From Aurantiacibacter sediminis (GTDB lineage Bacteria > Pseudomonadota > Alphaproteobacteria > Sphingomonadales > Sphingomonadaceae), in NCBI RefSeq assembly GCF_016019885.1, contig NZ_JAEANY010000001.1:434001-498000 (forward strand): a stretch of DNA of 64,000 nucleotides, in the 5' to 3' direction. Position numbers and translations under genes: made by a program. Every line of letters begins with the position of its first letter. Within the stretch, counting starts at the first letter, position 1. Below the pieces are notes generated by a model that saw only the letters and a program-made list of their open reading frames with translations, was not told where the DNA came from and made no database searches. Shown piece by piece: positions 18,781-26,567 of the stretch.

Positions 18781-18987
18781 CACTGCGGCGGCAATCGCTA
18801 TTTGGCCCGCAACCTTCCAGACAGCGTATGTTGCCTTGCACCGCAATGCGGTGGTGCGATGCAGCGCGCAGACGGGGAGTGGACTTGCAGGTCCCAAGGG
18901 ATGGCAAGCGGTAAGAGATGACACGTCACACAGTGTCGCAGCCGCAAGACCTGCATCAGTCGCTCACCGCCGTGTGATTTAGGATTG

Positions 18988-19656
18988 ATGAAAATTTCTC
19001 TGAAGCGGGCTGGGGCCATCGCCCTCGCCTCAACTGTGTTTGCGAGCAGTTTCGGTACCGCAGTGAGCGGCGCCATCGCACAGGACCAGACGGACCCGGT
19101 AGTGGCCGAGCTGGCACAGACAGAATTTGAAGTGCCGCAGAACGCTGCCGAACCCACCGCTGATGAACAGGTCCGGTTCGTTGCCAGCGAAGTGGTGCAG
19201 GACGTTCCGGAAACGCCGGAAGTCGAAGAAACCGATGCCAGCTCGCTGCGTGAGCTGGTCCACACCGTCGACACCTCAGGTGAGCTCTCGCGTGAAATGA
19301 TGTGCCTGGCGCAGGCCGTGTATTTTGAATCGCGTGGTGAACCGCTCGATGGCCAGCTGGCCGTCGCCCGCGTGATCATCAATCGCGCAGAGAGCGACAC
19401 TTTCCCCGATGACTATTGCTCGGTGGTAACCCAGCGCTCGCAGTTTTCGTTCGTACGCGGCGGCCGCATCCCGGCGCCGAACCGCGGCACGACCGCTTGG
19501 AACCGCGCCAAGGCGATCGCCCGCATCGCTCATCGCGATCTGTGGGAAAGCCCTGCTGACGACGCGCTTTATTTCCATGCGACTTACGTTCGCCCTAGCT
19601 GGGCACGCCGCATGACGACCCGCGCGCGGATCAATAATCACATTTTTTATAGGTAG
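18988..19656 (+). CDS. Cell wall hydrolase, SleB/Hydrolase_2 family
   Basis: A 222-residue exported protein: signal peptide (ISLKRAGAIALASTVFASSF...), an acidic linker to about residue 90, then a SleB-like catalytic domain. That domain contains MCLAQAVYFESRGEPLDGQL with the catalytic Glu, VARVIINRAES, and QRSQFSF, and ends in ARINNHIFYR. The family cleaves peptidoglycan. The ATG at 18988 is used; a TTG at 18985 in frame is less likely. Repeat copy A begins 13 nt after the stop. Confidence 0.88.
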   Translation: MKISLKRAGAIALASTVFASSFGTAVSGAIAQDQTDPVVAELAQTEFEVPQNAAEPTADEQVRFVASEVVQDVPETPEVEETDASSLRELVHTVDTSGELSREMMCLAQAVYFESRGEPLDGQLAVARVIINRAESDTFPDDYCSVVTQRSQFSFVRGGRIPAPNRGTTAWNRAKAIARIAHRDLWESPADDALYFHATYVRPSWARRMTTRARINNHIFYR

Positions 19657-19669
19657 TTGTTTGTCTCAT

Positions 19670-19915
19670 GCGGCCACATCCGTGGCCGCGTCCTCGGCGC
19701 TATTCGCTCCAGCGGGACTGCGTTCCGCCTGCGCGGCACCTGCGGGTCGCGCTGTGCGCTCGGTCGCTGACCTGCGGCCAGCGAGACTAGCGCTTCAATT
19801 GATCACAGACGCGGAGCACGCTCGGCGATCTGCCGAAGGCAAGGCCGAATGGCCGCCCGCAGCGGGCGCAGCTTGCCTGCGCGTCTAGCGAGGACGATCG
19901 CCCGGATGGGCGATC
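19670..19915 (+). repeat. Hairpin-bounded dispersed repeat, copy A
   Basis: This 246-bp element fills the gap between the convergent hydrolase and xth genes. The left end hairpin is GCGGCCAC-ATCC-GTGGCCGC (19670-19689). The right end hairpin is GATCGCCC-GGAT-GGGCGATC (19896-19915). Just inside them lie inverted GTCCTCG and CGAGGAC. The core matches copies at 35731 and 46091 and carries further small hairpins, for example GCGCAG-CTTGC-CTGCGC near the right end. The middle part differs most from the other copies. Confidence 0.9.
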
Positions 19916-19925
19916 ACGAAACAAA

Positions 19926-20711
19926 TCAATCCCTAATCTCAACCCAAACAGGGGTGTGATCGCTCGCCTTTTCGCGTCCGCGGTATTCGCGGTCGACGCC
20001 TGCGGAAACGAGGCGATCAGCCGTTTGCGGTGAGAGCAGAAGGTGATCGATGCGGAAACCATGGTCGCGCTGCCACGCGCCGGCCTGATAATCCCAATAG
20101 GTCCATACACCGCCGCGCGGATTGAGCAGGCCGAGCGCGTCTGTCCAGCCATCGTTGAGAATGCGCGTGTAGGCTTCGCGGGACTCCGGCTGCATCAGCG
20201 CATCGCCAGCCATAGCCTTGACCGACCAAACGTCATTGTCGCGCGGGATCACGTTGAAATCGCCGACCACCACGGTGGGCTGCTCACTGGCGAGAAGCTC
20301 CTGCAACCGCTCCCGCAGCGCCGCCATCCACTCGAGCTTGTAATCGAACTTCGGCCCGGGCTGAGGATTACCGTTCGGAAGGTAAAGATTGACGATCCGC
20401 ACGCCGTTTACATCGGCTTCGATATAGCGCGACTGCTCGCCTTCACCCTCTTTGGGCCCGTCGACTCCAAGGCCGCGCCGCACCTCCTCTGGCGCAGTGC
20501 CATCGCTAAGGATCGCGACGCCGTTGAAGCTCTTCTGCCCGTGCCAGATCGCCTTGTAGCCCATCTCTTCGAATTCATCAGCCGGGAAGCCTTCATCCTG
20601 CGTCTTGATTTCCTGCAGGCAGGCGACTGTCGGCCGGGTTTCCTCCAGCCATTCTTTGAGCCGCGGCAGGCGCGCTTTGATACCGTTGATGTTAAATGAG
20701 GCAATCCGCAT
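19926..20711 (-). CDS. xth: Exodeoxyribonuclease III
   Basis: A 261-residue Xth/AP endonuclease of base-excision repair. Motifs: MRIASFNINGIKARL (metal ligand Asn), CLQEIKTQDEGFP (catalytic Glu), VNLYLPNGNP, VVVGDFNVIPRDNDVW, FRIDHLLLS and KASDHTPVWVE with the catalytic His. The ATG at 20711 starts the family N-terminus; the frame is open further upstream inside erpA. It lies 10 nt downstream of erpA on the same strand. Confidence 0.95.
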   Translation of the reverse strand: MRIASFNINGIKARLPRLKEWLEETRPTVACLQEIKTQDEGFPADEFEEMGYKAIWHGQKSFNGVAILSDGTAPEEVRRGLGVDGPKEGEGEQSRYIEADVNGVRIVNLYLPNGNPQPGPKFDYKLEWMAALRERLQELLASEQPTVVVGDFNVIPRDNDVWSVKAMAGDALMQPESREAYTRILNDGWTDALGLLNPRGGVWTYWDYQAGAWQRDHGFRIDHLLLSPQTADRLVSAGVDREYRGREKASDHTPVWVEIRD

Positions 20712-20721
20712 GCAGCGGACT

Positions 20722-21048
20722 TTAGATGCCAAAGCTGGAACCGCAACCACATCCCGCAGCAGCGTTGGGATTTTGCACCCGGAAAGCCGCACCGCCAAGC
20801 GATTCGACAAAATCGACCACACTGCCAGCGACAAGGTCGAGGCTGACCGGATCGACGACGAGCTTCACGCCATCGGTCTCGCTAACCGCATCTTCGCCTT
20901 CCGGCTCGCCAAGCTCGAATTTGTACTGAAAGCCCGAACAGCCGCCGCCTTCTACGGACAGGCGCAGCACGGCGGGTTTCGCCTGCTTTTCGGCGATAGT
21001 CGCAACACGCTTTGCAGCAGATTCGCTAAGGGTCAGATGAGTTGCCAT
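20722..21048 (-). CDS. erpA: Iron-sulfur cluster insertion protein ErpA
   Basis: A 108-residue A-type carrier. Three conserved cysteines are in GGGCSGFQYKF and the C-terminal GCGCGSSFGI. It passes [Fe-S] clusters to apo-proteins. A second A-type protein is encoded in the suf operon (53006-53362). The spacing to xth suggests a two-gene unit. Confidence 0.93.
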   Translation of the reverse strand: MATHLTLSESAAKRVATIAEKQAKPAVLRLSVEGGGCSGFQYKFELGEPEGEDAVSETDGVKLVVDPVSLDLVAGSVVDFVESLGGAAFRVQNPNAAAGCGCGSSFGI

Positions 21049-21079
21049 GCGGTGTATGTAGGGTCGAGCGACCGTCTGC

Positions 21080-21508
21080 TCAAGCAGAGGTGATATATTC
21101 GCGCATCTGCTGCGCCTCTGCCTCGATCATATCCATCCGGTATTTCACCAAATCGCCGATAGAAACGAAGGCGACCATGCGATCACCATCGGTGACGGGA
21201 AGGTGCCGAATACGCCGTTTCGTCATCATGGAAAGCGCCTTCAGCACGCTTTCCGTGGGCGAGATGGTGATTGCGGGCGCCGTCATGACTTCGTTTACCG
21301 CGCGGTGAAGCACATCAGCGCCATCACGCGCAATGCAATAAAGCAGGTCACGCTCAGAGAATATCCCCGCCACCTTCTCTCCGTCCATCACCGGCAGCGC
21401 GCCGATGCGTTTATCGGCAAGCAGGCTGGCGGCGTGCTGGACGCTGTCGGTCGGAGCGCAAGAGACCACCGTGTCATCTCGGTTGGCGATCAGATTGGCT
21501 ATGGTCAT
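21080..21508 (-). CDS. Stand-alone tandem CBS-domain protein
   Basis: A 142-residue protein made of two CBS repeats: VSCAPTDSVQHAASLLADKRIGALPV...GIFSERDLLYCI and TISPTESVLKALSMMTKRRIRHLPV...FVSIGDLVKYRM. Such proteins bind adenine nucleotides and often modulate partner enzymes. No partner is obvious among the neighbours. Confidence 0.9.
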   Translation of the reverse strand: MTIANLIANRDDTVVSCAPTDSVQHAASLLADKRIGALPVMDGEKVAGIFSERDLLYCIARDGADVLHRAVNEVMTAPAITISPTESVLKALSMMTKRRIRHLPVTDGDRMVAFVSIGDLVKYRMDMIEAEAQQMREYITSA

Positions 21509-21622
21509 GGGTGCACTCCTCTTTTCCCGCAGCCGCGATTATGCCACGGATTGTCCGCTCCCGGCAAATGCGGACCAAACGCCCCGTTGCATCACAGCCA
21601 TTTGGCAGGCATGTGCAGGCGA

Positions 21623-21925
21623 ATGGTCAAGCCATCACCCCTCGATGATCCTGTAAACGCAGCACACGCCTGGGCGCATTTCCGCAAGATTATGCGGCTG
21701 ATGCTCGGCATTACGGTGGCTGTGGTCGTGATCGCGCTCGCGATCATCTACAATCAGGTTGAGGACGTCTCACCGCATTTCTTCATCGCGACGGCGCTGG
21801 GTATCGGGTTTTCCATGTTGCTGATGAGCGCGCTGATGGGCCTCGTCTTCATGTCCAGCGGCACGGGGCATGACGAATCGGTCGACAATTCGCTCGACGA
21901 TCTCGATTTCAGGAATGACGATTAA
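21623..21925 (+). CDS. Small two-helix membrane protein
   Basis: A 100-residue protein with two transmembrane helices ([20 protein letters not shown] and [20 protein letters not shown]) and an acidic tail ([11 protein letters not shown]). I do not recognise its function. An in-frame ATG at 21611 is an alternative start. Its last four bases overlap the end of the convergent ferredoxin gene. Confidence 0.65.
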   Translation: MVKPSPLDDPVNAAHAWAHFRKIMRLMLGITVAVVVIALAIIYNQVEDVSPHFFIATALGIGFSMLLMSALMGLVFMSSGTGHDESVDNSLDDLDFRNDD

Positions 21926-22296
21926 GGCGCGGGCTGCAGGCGGTATTCGGCGACAGGCGTGCCGCCGATCAGATGCTCCTGAATGATCCGCTCCAGCACT
22001 TCTTCTGTGCAGGAATGATACCAGACCCGGTCAGGCCAGACGACCACGATAGGCCCAGCGGCACAGAGCTGCAGGCAATCGGCCTTGGTCCGCTGGACAC
22101 CGCCCTTCCCCGCAAGACCGACCTCTTTCAGGCGCTTTTTCAGATACTTCCAGGCCTTCTCGCCGACATCGCGCTTGCAGCATTTCTGCTTGTCGGAAAC
22201 CGCGCAGATGAACACGTGGCGATCGATGGCTGACCCGCCGATCTTGGCGAGCGCCTTTTCAGCCTTCTCGATGTCTTTTTTCTTGGACAGGGTCAG
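21922..22296 (-). CDS. Thioredoxin-like (2Fe-2S) ferredoxin
   Basis: The fold is recognisable from [35 protein letters not shown] and [18 protein letters not shown], giving the cysteine pattern of thioredoxin-like [2Fe-2S] ferredoxins. The first regular start is a GTG at 22215, which removes the first beta-strand residue and an upstream helix. The frame continues upstream with plausible coding sequence ([18 protein letters not shown]). It reaches a CTG at 22296 that overlaps the popZ stop as CTGA, the position normally taken by ATGA. I therefore extend the gene to 22296, with the start uncertain. Confidence 0.75.
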   Translation of the reverse strand: MTLSKKKDIEKAEKALAKIGGSAIDRHVFICAVSDKQKCCKRDVGEKAWKYLKKRLKEVGLAGKGGVQRTKADCLQLCAAGPIVVVWPDRVWYHSCTEEVLERIIQEHLIGGTPVAEYRLQPAP

Positions 22297-22760
22297 CGCT
22301 TCTTGCCGGCGATCCGGGCAATTTCGGCTTTGACCAGCCGCTCCACCATGTCGGGTAGATTGGCATCAAGCCATTGGGCCAGCATCGGGCGCAGCATGTC
22401 CCGCACCATACCTTCCAGCGATGTTTCACCAGAGCGAACGATTTGGGGTTTGGCAGGAGGCTCCGACAGCATGGCCAGCGCAGCAAGCGATTGCCGCATG
22501 GCATCGGCGGCCTGCGCATTGGTCAGCGTGTCGGCTGTGGTGTCGTCCTCATCCTCCAGTTCAGCCCCGGCTTCACTGAGATCGAGAATTTCCTCCGCCT
22601 CATCCTGGTCGACGGGATCGAGGTTGAAAGCGCTGCGCTGCAGTGGCGATTCGGCCTCGGTCGGCGCCGGGTCTTTCTCCTGACGTACAGAATCGCGATC
22701 GATCACCCGTTTGATCGATTCGAGAATTTCTTCGACTGAAGGCTCGCCTTCCTGACGCAT
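22293..22760 (-). CDS. popZ: Polar organising protein PopZ (DUF2497 family)
   Basis: A 155-residue PopZ-like protein. The N-terminal interaction helix is [19 protein letters not shown] long acidic, low-complexity spacer covers residues 30-85. The conserved C-terminal oligomerisation helices are [19 protein letters not shown] and [16 protein letters not shown]. In Caulobacter PopZ forms the polar matrix that tethers ParB-parS, so its presence in the same window as parABS is coherent. It begins directly at the tolC stop. Confidence 0.88.
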   Translation of the reverse strand: MRQEGEPSVEEILESIKRVIDRDSVRQEKDPAPTEAESPLQRSAFNLDPVDQDEAEEILDLSEAGAELEDEDDTTADTLTNAQAADAMRQSLAALAMLSEPPAKPQIVRSGETSLEGMVRDMLRPMLAQWLDANLPDMVERLVKAEIARIAGKKR

Positions 22761-24206
22761 TTAGTCCCCCGCTGGTATGTCGGCAGATATCTCACCGTCT
22801 TGCGCGGGGATGTCAACGGTCCGGGCGCTTTCTACTGCAGGTTCGAGATCGCGCTGCCAATCCCAGATAATGCCGCGCACGCGGTCATAATTGTCGATCG
22901 GATCGTAAAGCGGGCCTTCGTCTTCCAGCCCAAGGTCGCGCGCTTCTGCGCGGCCCATTGCGGCAAGGAGGGAGAAGCCTGCGACATAGGCATTGCGCCG
23001 TGCAGTCACCAGCTGCGTCTGCGCATTCAGCAATTCCTGCTGCGCGTCGAGGATATCGAGCACGGTACGATTGCCGACCGTGTTTTCAGCCCGCACACCT
23101 TCAAGGCTCAATGCAGCGGCATCGACTGCTACTTCGCTTGAAACGATTACTGCCCGGGCCGCGCGCCAGCTAGAAAATGCAGCGCGTACCTGCGCGATGA
23201 CGCTGCGTTCTACGGCGATGGCGTTCTCGAGAGCTGCACTGGCGAATGCCCCGGCCTGGCGCTGCTGCGCGGCTGGCCTGCCGCCTTGGAAAATCGGGAT
23301 GGAGATCTGCGCCCCGACAGTCAGGTCGGTACCTGCATTGTTGCCACTGGGAAGCGTGCCGAGAAAATTCTGGTAGTCGCTCGAAGCAAACAGGCTGAGG
23401 CGCGGCAGGCGGCCAGATCCTGCCACCTCCACATCGAAGCCAGCGGCCTCTGCATTCTCGCGCGCAGCGATAATGTCGGGATTGTATTCCAGCGCCACAT
23501 CCACTGCTCCGTCCGGCGAAGCTGGTAGGCCCGGAAGCGGCGGCGGGGCCTGCAGGTCAATGGGCGGTGCGCCGGTCAGTTGCAGATACCGTTCGCGCGC
23601 TTCGATCAGATTGGCGCGCGAGCTTTCCAGATCGCCCTCTGCAAGCGCGAGGCGGCTTTGCGATTGGGCGACATCGGTGCGAGTCAAATCGCCGATTTCA
23701 AATCGGTCAGACGTCGCTTGTAGATTGATGGCCAGCACATCGACATTGTTCGCCGAGAGCGAGACAAGCGCTTCGTTCAAGATGACATCCATATAGGCCG
23801 CAACGACTTGGGCAAAGACGGCGCTTTCGGTGCCGCGAAGATCGGCTCGGCCCGCTTCGACACGGTTTTCGGCCGCCAAGATGCCATTGCGTACAGCGCC
23901 GCCCTGATAAACCGGCACATTCAGGCTGACATTGCCTCGGATCAGCCTTTCGGGCGAGACAACTGCGGGCGTGCTTTGCTGGAGCAATTCGGAAAAGCTG
24001 CCGGTGGCATCGACGCCGGGCAGGCCTTGCGAGCGCTGGATCACGACATTCTCGTCCGTGGCTCGTAGATTGGCGCGGGCAGCCGCCAGCGTCGGATTGT
24101 CGAAATAGGCGCGCGCGAGCGCTTCCTTCAGCGTTTCGGCGGATGCAGGCGTTGAAAAAACGAACGCCCCGGCCAGCAGGCCGGCGATGATCCGCCTTTT
24201 CGCCAT
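22761..24206 (-). CDS. tolC: TolC family outer membrane efflux/secretion channel
   Basis: A 481-residue outer-membrane factor. A signal peptide (MAKRRIIAGLLAGAFVFSTP) is followed by two OEP repeats. The first includes PTLAAARANLRATDENVVIQ and the second PDIIAARENAEAAGFDVEVA. RTVLDILDAQQELLNAQTQL is the typical late helix. The ATG at 24206 has GGAG eight bases upstream and was preferred over the ATG at 24221. No inner-membrane pump partner is nearby. Upstream is the PIMT-like gene and downstream is popZ, a grouping usual in Sphingomonadales. Confidence 0.93.
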   Translation of the reverse strand: MAKRRIIAGLLAGAFVFSTPASAETLKEALARAYFDNPTLAAARANLRATDENVVIQRSQGLPGVDATGSFSELLQQSTPAVVSPERLIRGNVSLNVPVYQGGAVRNGILAAENRVEAGRADLRGTESAVFAQVVAAYMDVILNEALVSLSANNVDVLAINLQATSDRFEIGDLTRTDVAQSQSRLALAEGDLESSRANLIEARERYLQLTGAPPIDLQAPPPLPGLPASPDGAVDVALEYNPDIIAARENAEAAGFDVEVAGSGRLPRLSLFASSDYQNFLGTLPSGNNAGTDLTVGAQISIPIFQGGRPAAQQRQAGAFASAALENAIAVERSVIAQVRAAFSSWRAARAVIVSSEVAVDAAALSLEGVRAENTVGNRTVLDILDAQQELLNAQTQLVTARRNAYVAGFSLLAAMGRAEARDLGLEDEGPLYDPIDNYDRVRGIIWDWQRDLEPAVESARTVDIPAQDGEISADIPAGD

Positions 24207-24208
24207 GG

Positions 24209-24814
24209 TTAGAAGCTCCATTCCTTCGGTTTGGCAAAGGCATGCAATTGCGGAATGCCGACATCGAATACAGGGAGCAGCGAAACGCCGCGATCGCCCT
24301 TGCGCCCCACAGCGATGCGGGTGACGCCATTATCGACGAGGCCCGTCACAATGCGCGCGCCATCGGCGAGGCGCTTTGCCAGCTTGGCAGGCACTTCTTC
24401 CACGGCGCCGTCGATTATCAGCAGGTTTGCGCCCTTGCCTTTGCGACCCGAGCCAACCGCATCCTCCGGTGTGATGACGGTGAGATCGGCAACCAGCGGG
24501 CGGAGCAATTCGGCAAGGTAGCCAGTGCCGCCATCCACAAGCAGCACATGCTCATCCGACTGCGGTTCGGCTTCCTGCAGCATCATGCCATGCACCAGTG
24601 GAGCCGCAAGCGCGCCGCCTTCGGGCAGGCGAATGGCGCGGTCCATATAGGCAAAGCTCTTGGCAGTGGCGGGGACGAAATCCTCACGCGGCACGGCGCT
24701 CATCCGCTTCAGCACGAATTCGGCATTCACGCCGCTGGTGCGTAGCTGGCTTTCAATCATCGCGCGGCGGGCGCGGTGCGAGGCGTCTGTTTCGGTCATT
24801 TCAGCAGTAGTCAC
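24209..24814 (-). CDS. Protein-L-isoaspartate O-methyltransferase-like protein
   Basis: A 201-residue member of the PIMT superfamily. The N-terminus (ARRAMIESQLRTSGVNAEFVLKRM, VPREDFVP) is PIMT-like. The usual SAM motif is replaced by LLVDGGTGYLAELL, and the C-terminal part is diverged. Repair of isoaspartyl residues is therefore uncertain. It lies 2 nt upstream of tolC, so translation is probably coupled. It may serve a regulatory or envelope role instead. Confidence 0.75.
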   Translation of the reverse strand: MTTAEMTETDASHRARRAMIESQLRTSGVNAEFVLKRMSAVPREDFVPATAKSFAYMDRAIRLPEGGALAAPLVHGMMLQEAEPQSDEHVLLVDGGTGYLAELLRPLVADLTVITPEDAVGSGRKGKGANLLIIDGAVEEVPAKLAKRLADGARIVTGLVDNGVTRIAVGRKGDRGVSLLPVFDVGIPQLHAFAKPKEWSF

Positions 24815-24870
24815 GTCGGCAAAATCCAGTGGTAAATTCTTTTCCCAAATTCTCTTGGTGCCTTAGGGAC

Positions 24871-24921
24871 TGTGTTCCCCGTCGCCAAGTGCTTTACCTG
24901 CCTTGCCGGTAAAGCCTAAGG
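24871..24921 (+). promoter_or_regulatory. Nested hairpin in the fumarase leader
   Basis: An outer inverted repeat CCTTAGG (24871-24877) / CCTAAGG (24915-24921) encloses a perfect 8-bp hairpin GCTTTACC-TGCCTTGCC-GGTAAAGC (24891-24915). It ends 28 nt before the fumarase ATG, so it would be part of the 5' leader or a protein-binding dyad. Confidence 0.4.
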
Positions 24922-24949
24922 GGTCTCGACCAACAGGAGTAACGGCACG

Positions 24950-26473
24950 ATGAGCGACATGATTACCATCCGCGAAGAAGACCTGATCGAAACGATCGCG
25001 GATGCGCTGCAATATATCTCCTATTATCATCCGATGGATTACATCCAGGCGCTGGGCGAAGCGTACAAAGCGGAGCAAGGCCCCGCTGCGAAGGACGCCA
25101 TTGCTCAGATCCTTACCAACAGCCGCATGTGCGCAGAGGGGCACCGTCCGATCTGTCAGGACACAGGCATTGTAAATGTCTTCCTGAAATGGGGCCAGAA
25201 TTGCCGGCTGGACTCGGATAAGAGCTTGCAGGAAGTCGTCGATGAAGGCGTGCGCCGCGCGTATAACCACGCCGAAAACAAACTCCGTGCCTCGATCCTC
25301 GCCGATCCCGCTTTCACGCGCCGGAATACACGCGACAATACGCCCTGCGTCCTCGATGTTGAAATGGTGCCCGGAGATACCGTGGAGGTCGATGTCGCCG
25401 CGAAGGGCGGTGGCAGCGAGAACAAATCCAAGTTCAAGATGATGAACCCGTCGGACAACATCATCGAATGGGTGCTCGAACAGATCCCCAGCATGGGCGC
25501 AGGCTGGTGTCCGCCGGGCATGCTCGGCATCGGCATCGGTGGCACGGCAGAGCATTGCATGAAGCTCGCCAAGAAATCGCTGATGGAGCCGATCGACATG
25601 GCGCAACTGAAGGCGCGCGGGGCCGAGACCGATATCGAGCAGCTGCGGATCGACATTTTCGACGCGGTCAATGCGACAGGTGTCGGCGCGCAGGGTCTCG
25701 GCGGGCTGTCGACCGTGCTCGACGTGAAAATTTACGATTGGCCCTGCCATGCGGCGGGCAAGCCTGTGGCGATGATCCCCAACTGCGCGGCGACGCGCCA
25801 CGCGCATGTGACGCTCGACGGCTCCGGCCCCGCCTATATCCCGCAGCCCGATCTCGATGCGTGGCCCGATGTGCATTGGGAGCCCGATGCCGAGGCGAAG
25901 CGGGTCGATCTCGACAATCTGACGCCGGAAGAAGTCGCCAGCTGGAATCACGGCGATCGCCTGCTTCTCAACGGCGCGATGCTGACTGGCCGTGACGCGG
26001 CGCATAAGCGCATACAGGATATGCTCGACAAGGGTGAAGAGCTGCCCGTCGAATTCAAAGGCCGAGCAATCTACTATGTCGGCCCGGTCGATCCGGTGAT
26101 GGGCGAAGTCGTAGGCCCGGCTGGCCCGACCACGGCCACACGCATGGACAAATTCACCGAAATGATGCTCGACCTTGGCCTGCTCGCCATGATCGGCAAG
26201 GCAGAGCGCGGCCACGATGCTGTCGAGGTGATAAGCCGTTTCAAGGTCGCTTACCTGATGGCGACGGGCGGGGCTGCCTATCTCGTTGCGCGCGCAATCA
26301 AGGAAGCGAAAGTCGTCGCTTTCGAAGAGCTCGGCATGGAAGCGATTTACGAATTCACGGTGAAGGACATGCCGGTTACCGTCGCAGTCGATAGCGAAGG
26401 AAACAATGTCCACACGCTCGCCCCGCTCCATTGGCGCGAGAAGATTCGTGAAGAAGGCCTCCTCCAGACCTGA
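24950..26473 (+). CDS. Fumarate hydratase class I (iron-sulfur)
   Basis: A 507-residue [4Fe-4S] fumarase interconverting fumarate and malate in the TCA cycle. Cluster-type cysteines occur in RPICQDTGIVNV, GGTAEHCMKLAKK and IPNCAATRHAHV. The C-terminal domain includes GPAGPTTATRMDKFTEMML and FEELGMEAIYEFTVKDMP. It is a single-chain enzyme. AGGAGT lies 9-10 nt before the ATG. The enzyme needs cluster supply from the SUF system also encoded here. Confidence 0.96.
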   Translation: MSDMITIREEDLIETIADALQYISYYHPMDYIQALGEAYKAEQGPAAKDAIAQILTNSRMCAEGHRPICQDTGIVNVFLKWGQNCRLDSDKSLQEVVDEGVRRAYNHAENKLRASILADPAFTRRNTRDNTPCVLDVEMVPGDTVEVDVAAKGGGSENKSKFKMMNPSDNIIEWVLEQIPSMGAGWCPPGMLGIGIGGTAEHCMKLAKKSLMEPIDMAQLKARGAETDIEQLRIDIFDAVNATGVGAQGLGGLSTVLDVKIYDWPCHAAGKPVAMIPNCAATRHAHVTLDGSGPAYIPQPDLDAWPDVHWEPDAEAKRVDLDNLTPEEVASWNHGDRLLLNGAMLTGRDAAHKRIQDMLDKGEELPVEFKGRAIYYVGPVDPVMGEVVGPAGPTTATRMDKFTEMMLDLGLLAMIGKAERGHDAVEVISRFKVAYLMATGGAAYLVARAIKEAKVVAFEELGMEAIYEFTVKDMPVTVAVDSEGNNVHTLAPLHWREKIREEGLLQT

Positions 26474-26567
26474 ATCGGCGCAAATCATCGACCAGCGTCA
26501 TACCGGTTTCGATGGAAACGAGCCGCAAGGCTGGCGTAAAAGCGCCTTGAGGGGCTAAACCGGCTGG

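Noticed and set aside
18781-18987. A gene or RNA in the 207-nt gap before the cell-wall hydrolase
   Set aside because: Only a weak GC-rich hairpin without a T run and no convincing reading frame.
19661-19888. Possible short coding sequence in repeat copy A
   Set aside because: The frame is not kept in copies B and C, and the hairpin structure explains the conservation better.
24863-26488. A 541-codon open frame on the minus strand opposite fumarase
   Set aside because: It is antisense to a clearly conserved fumarase and has the His/Asp/Arg-rich composition of a shadow frame; no recognisable domain.
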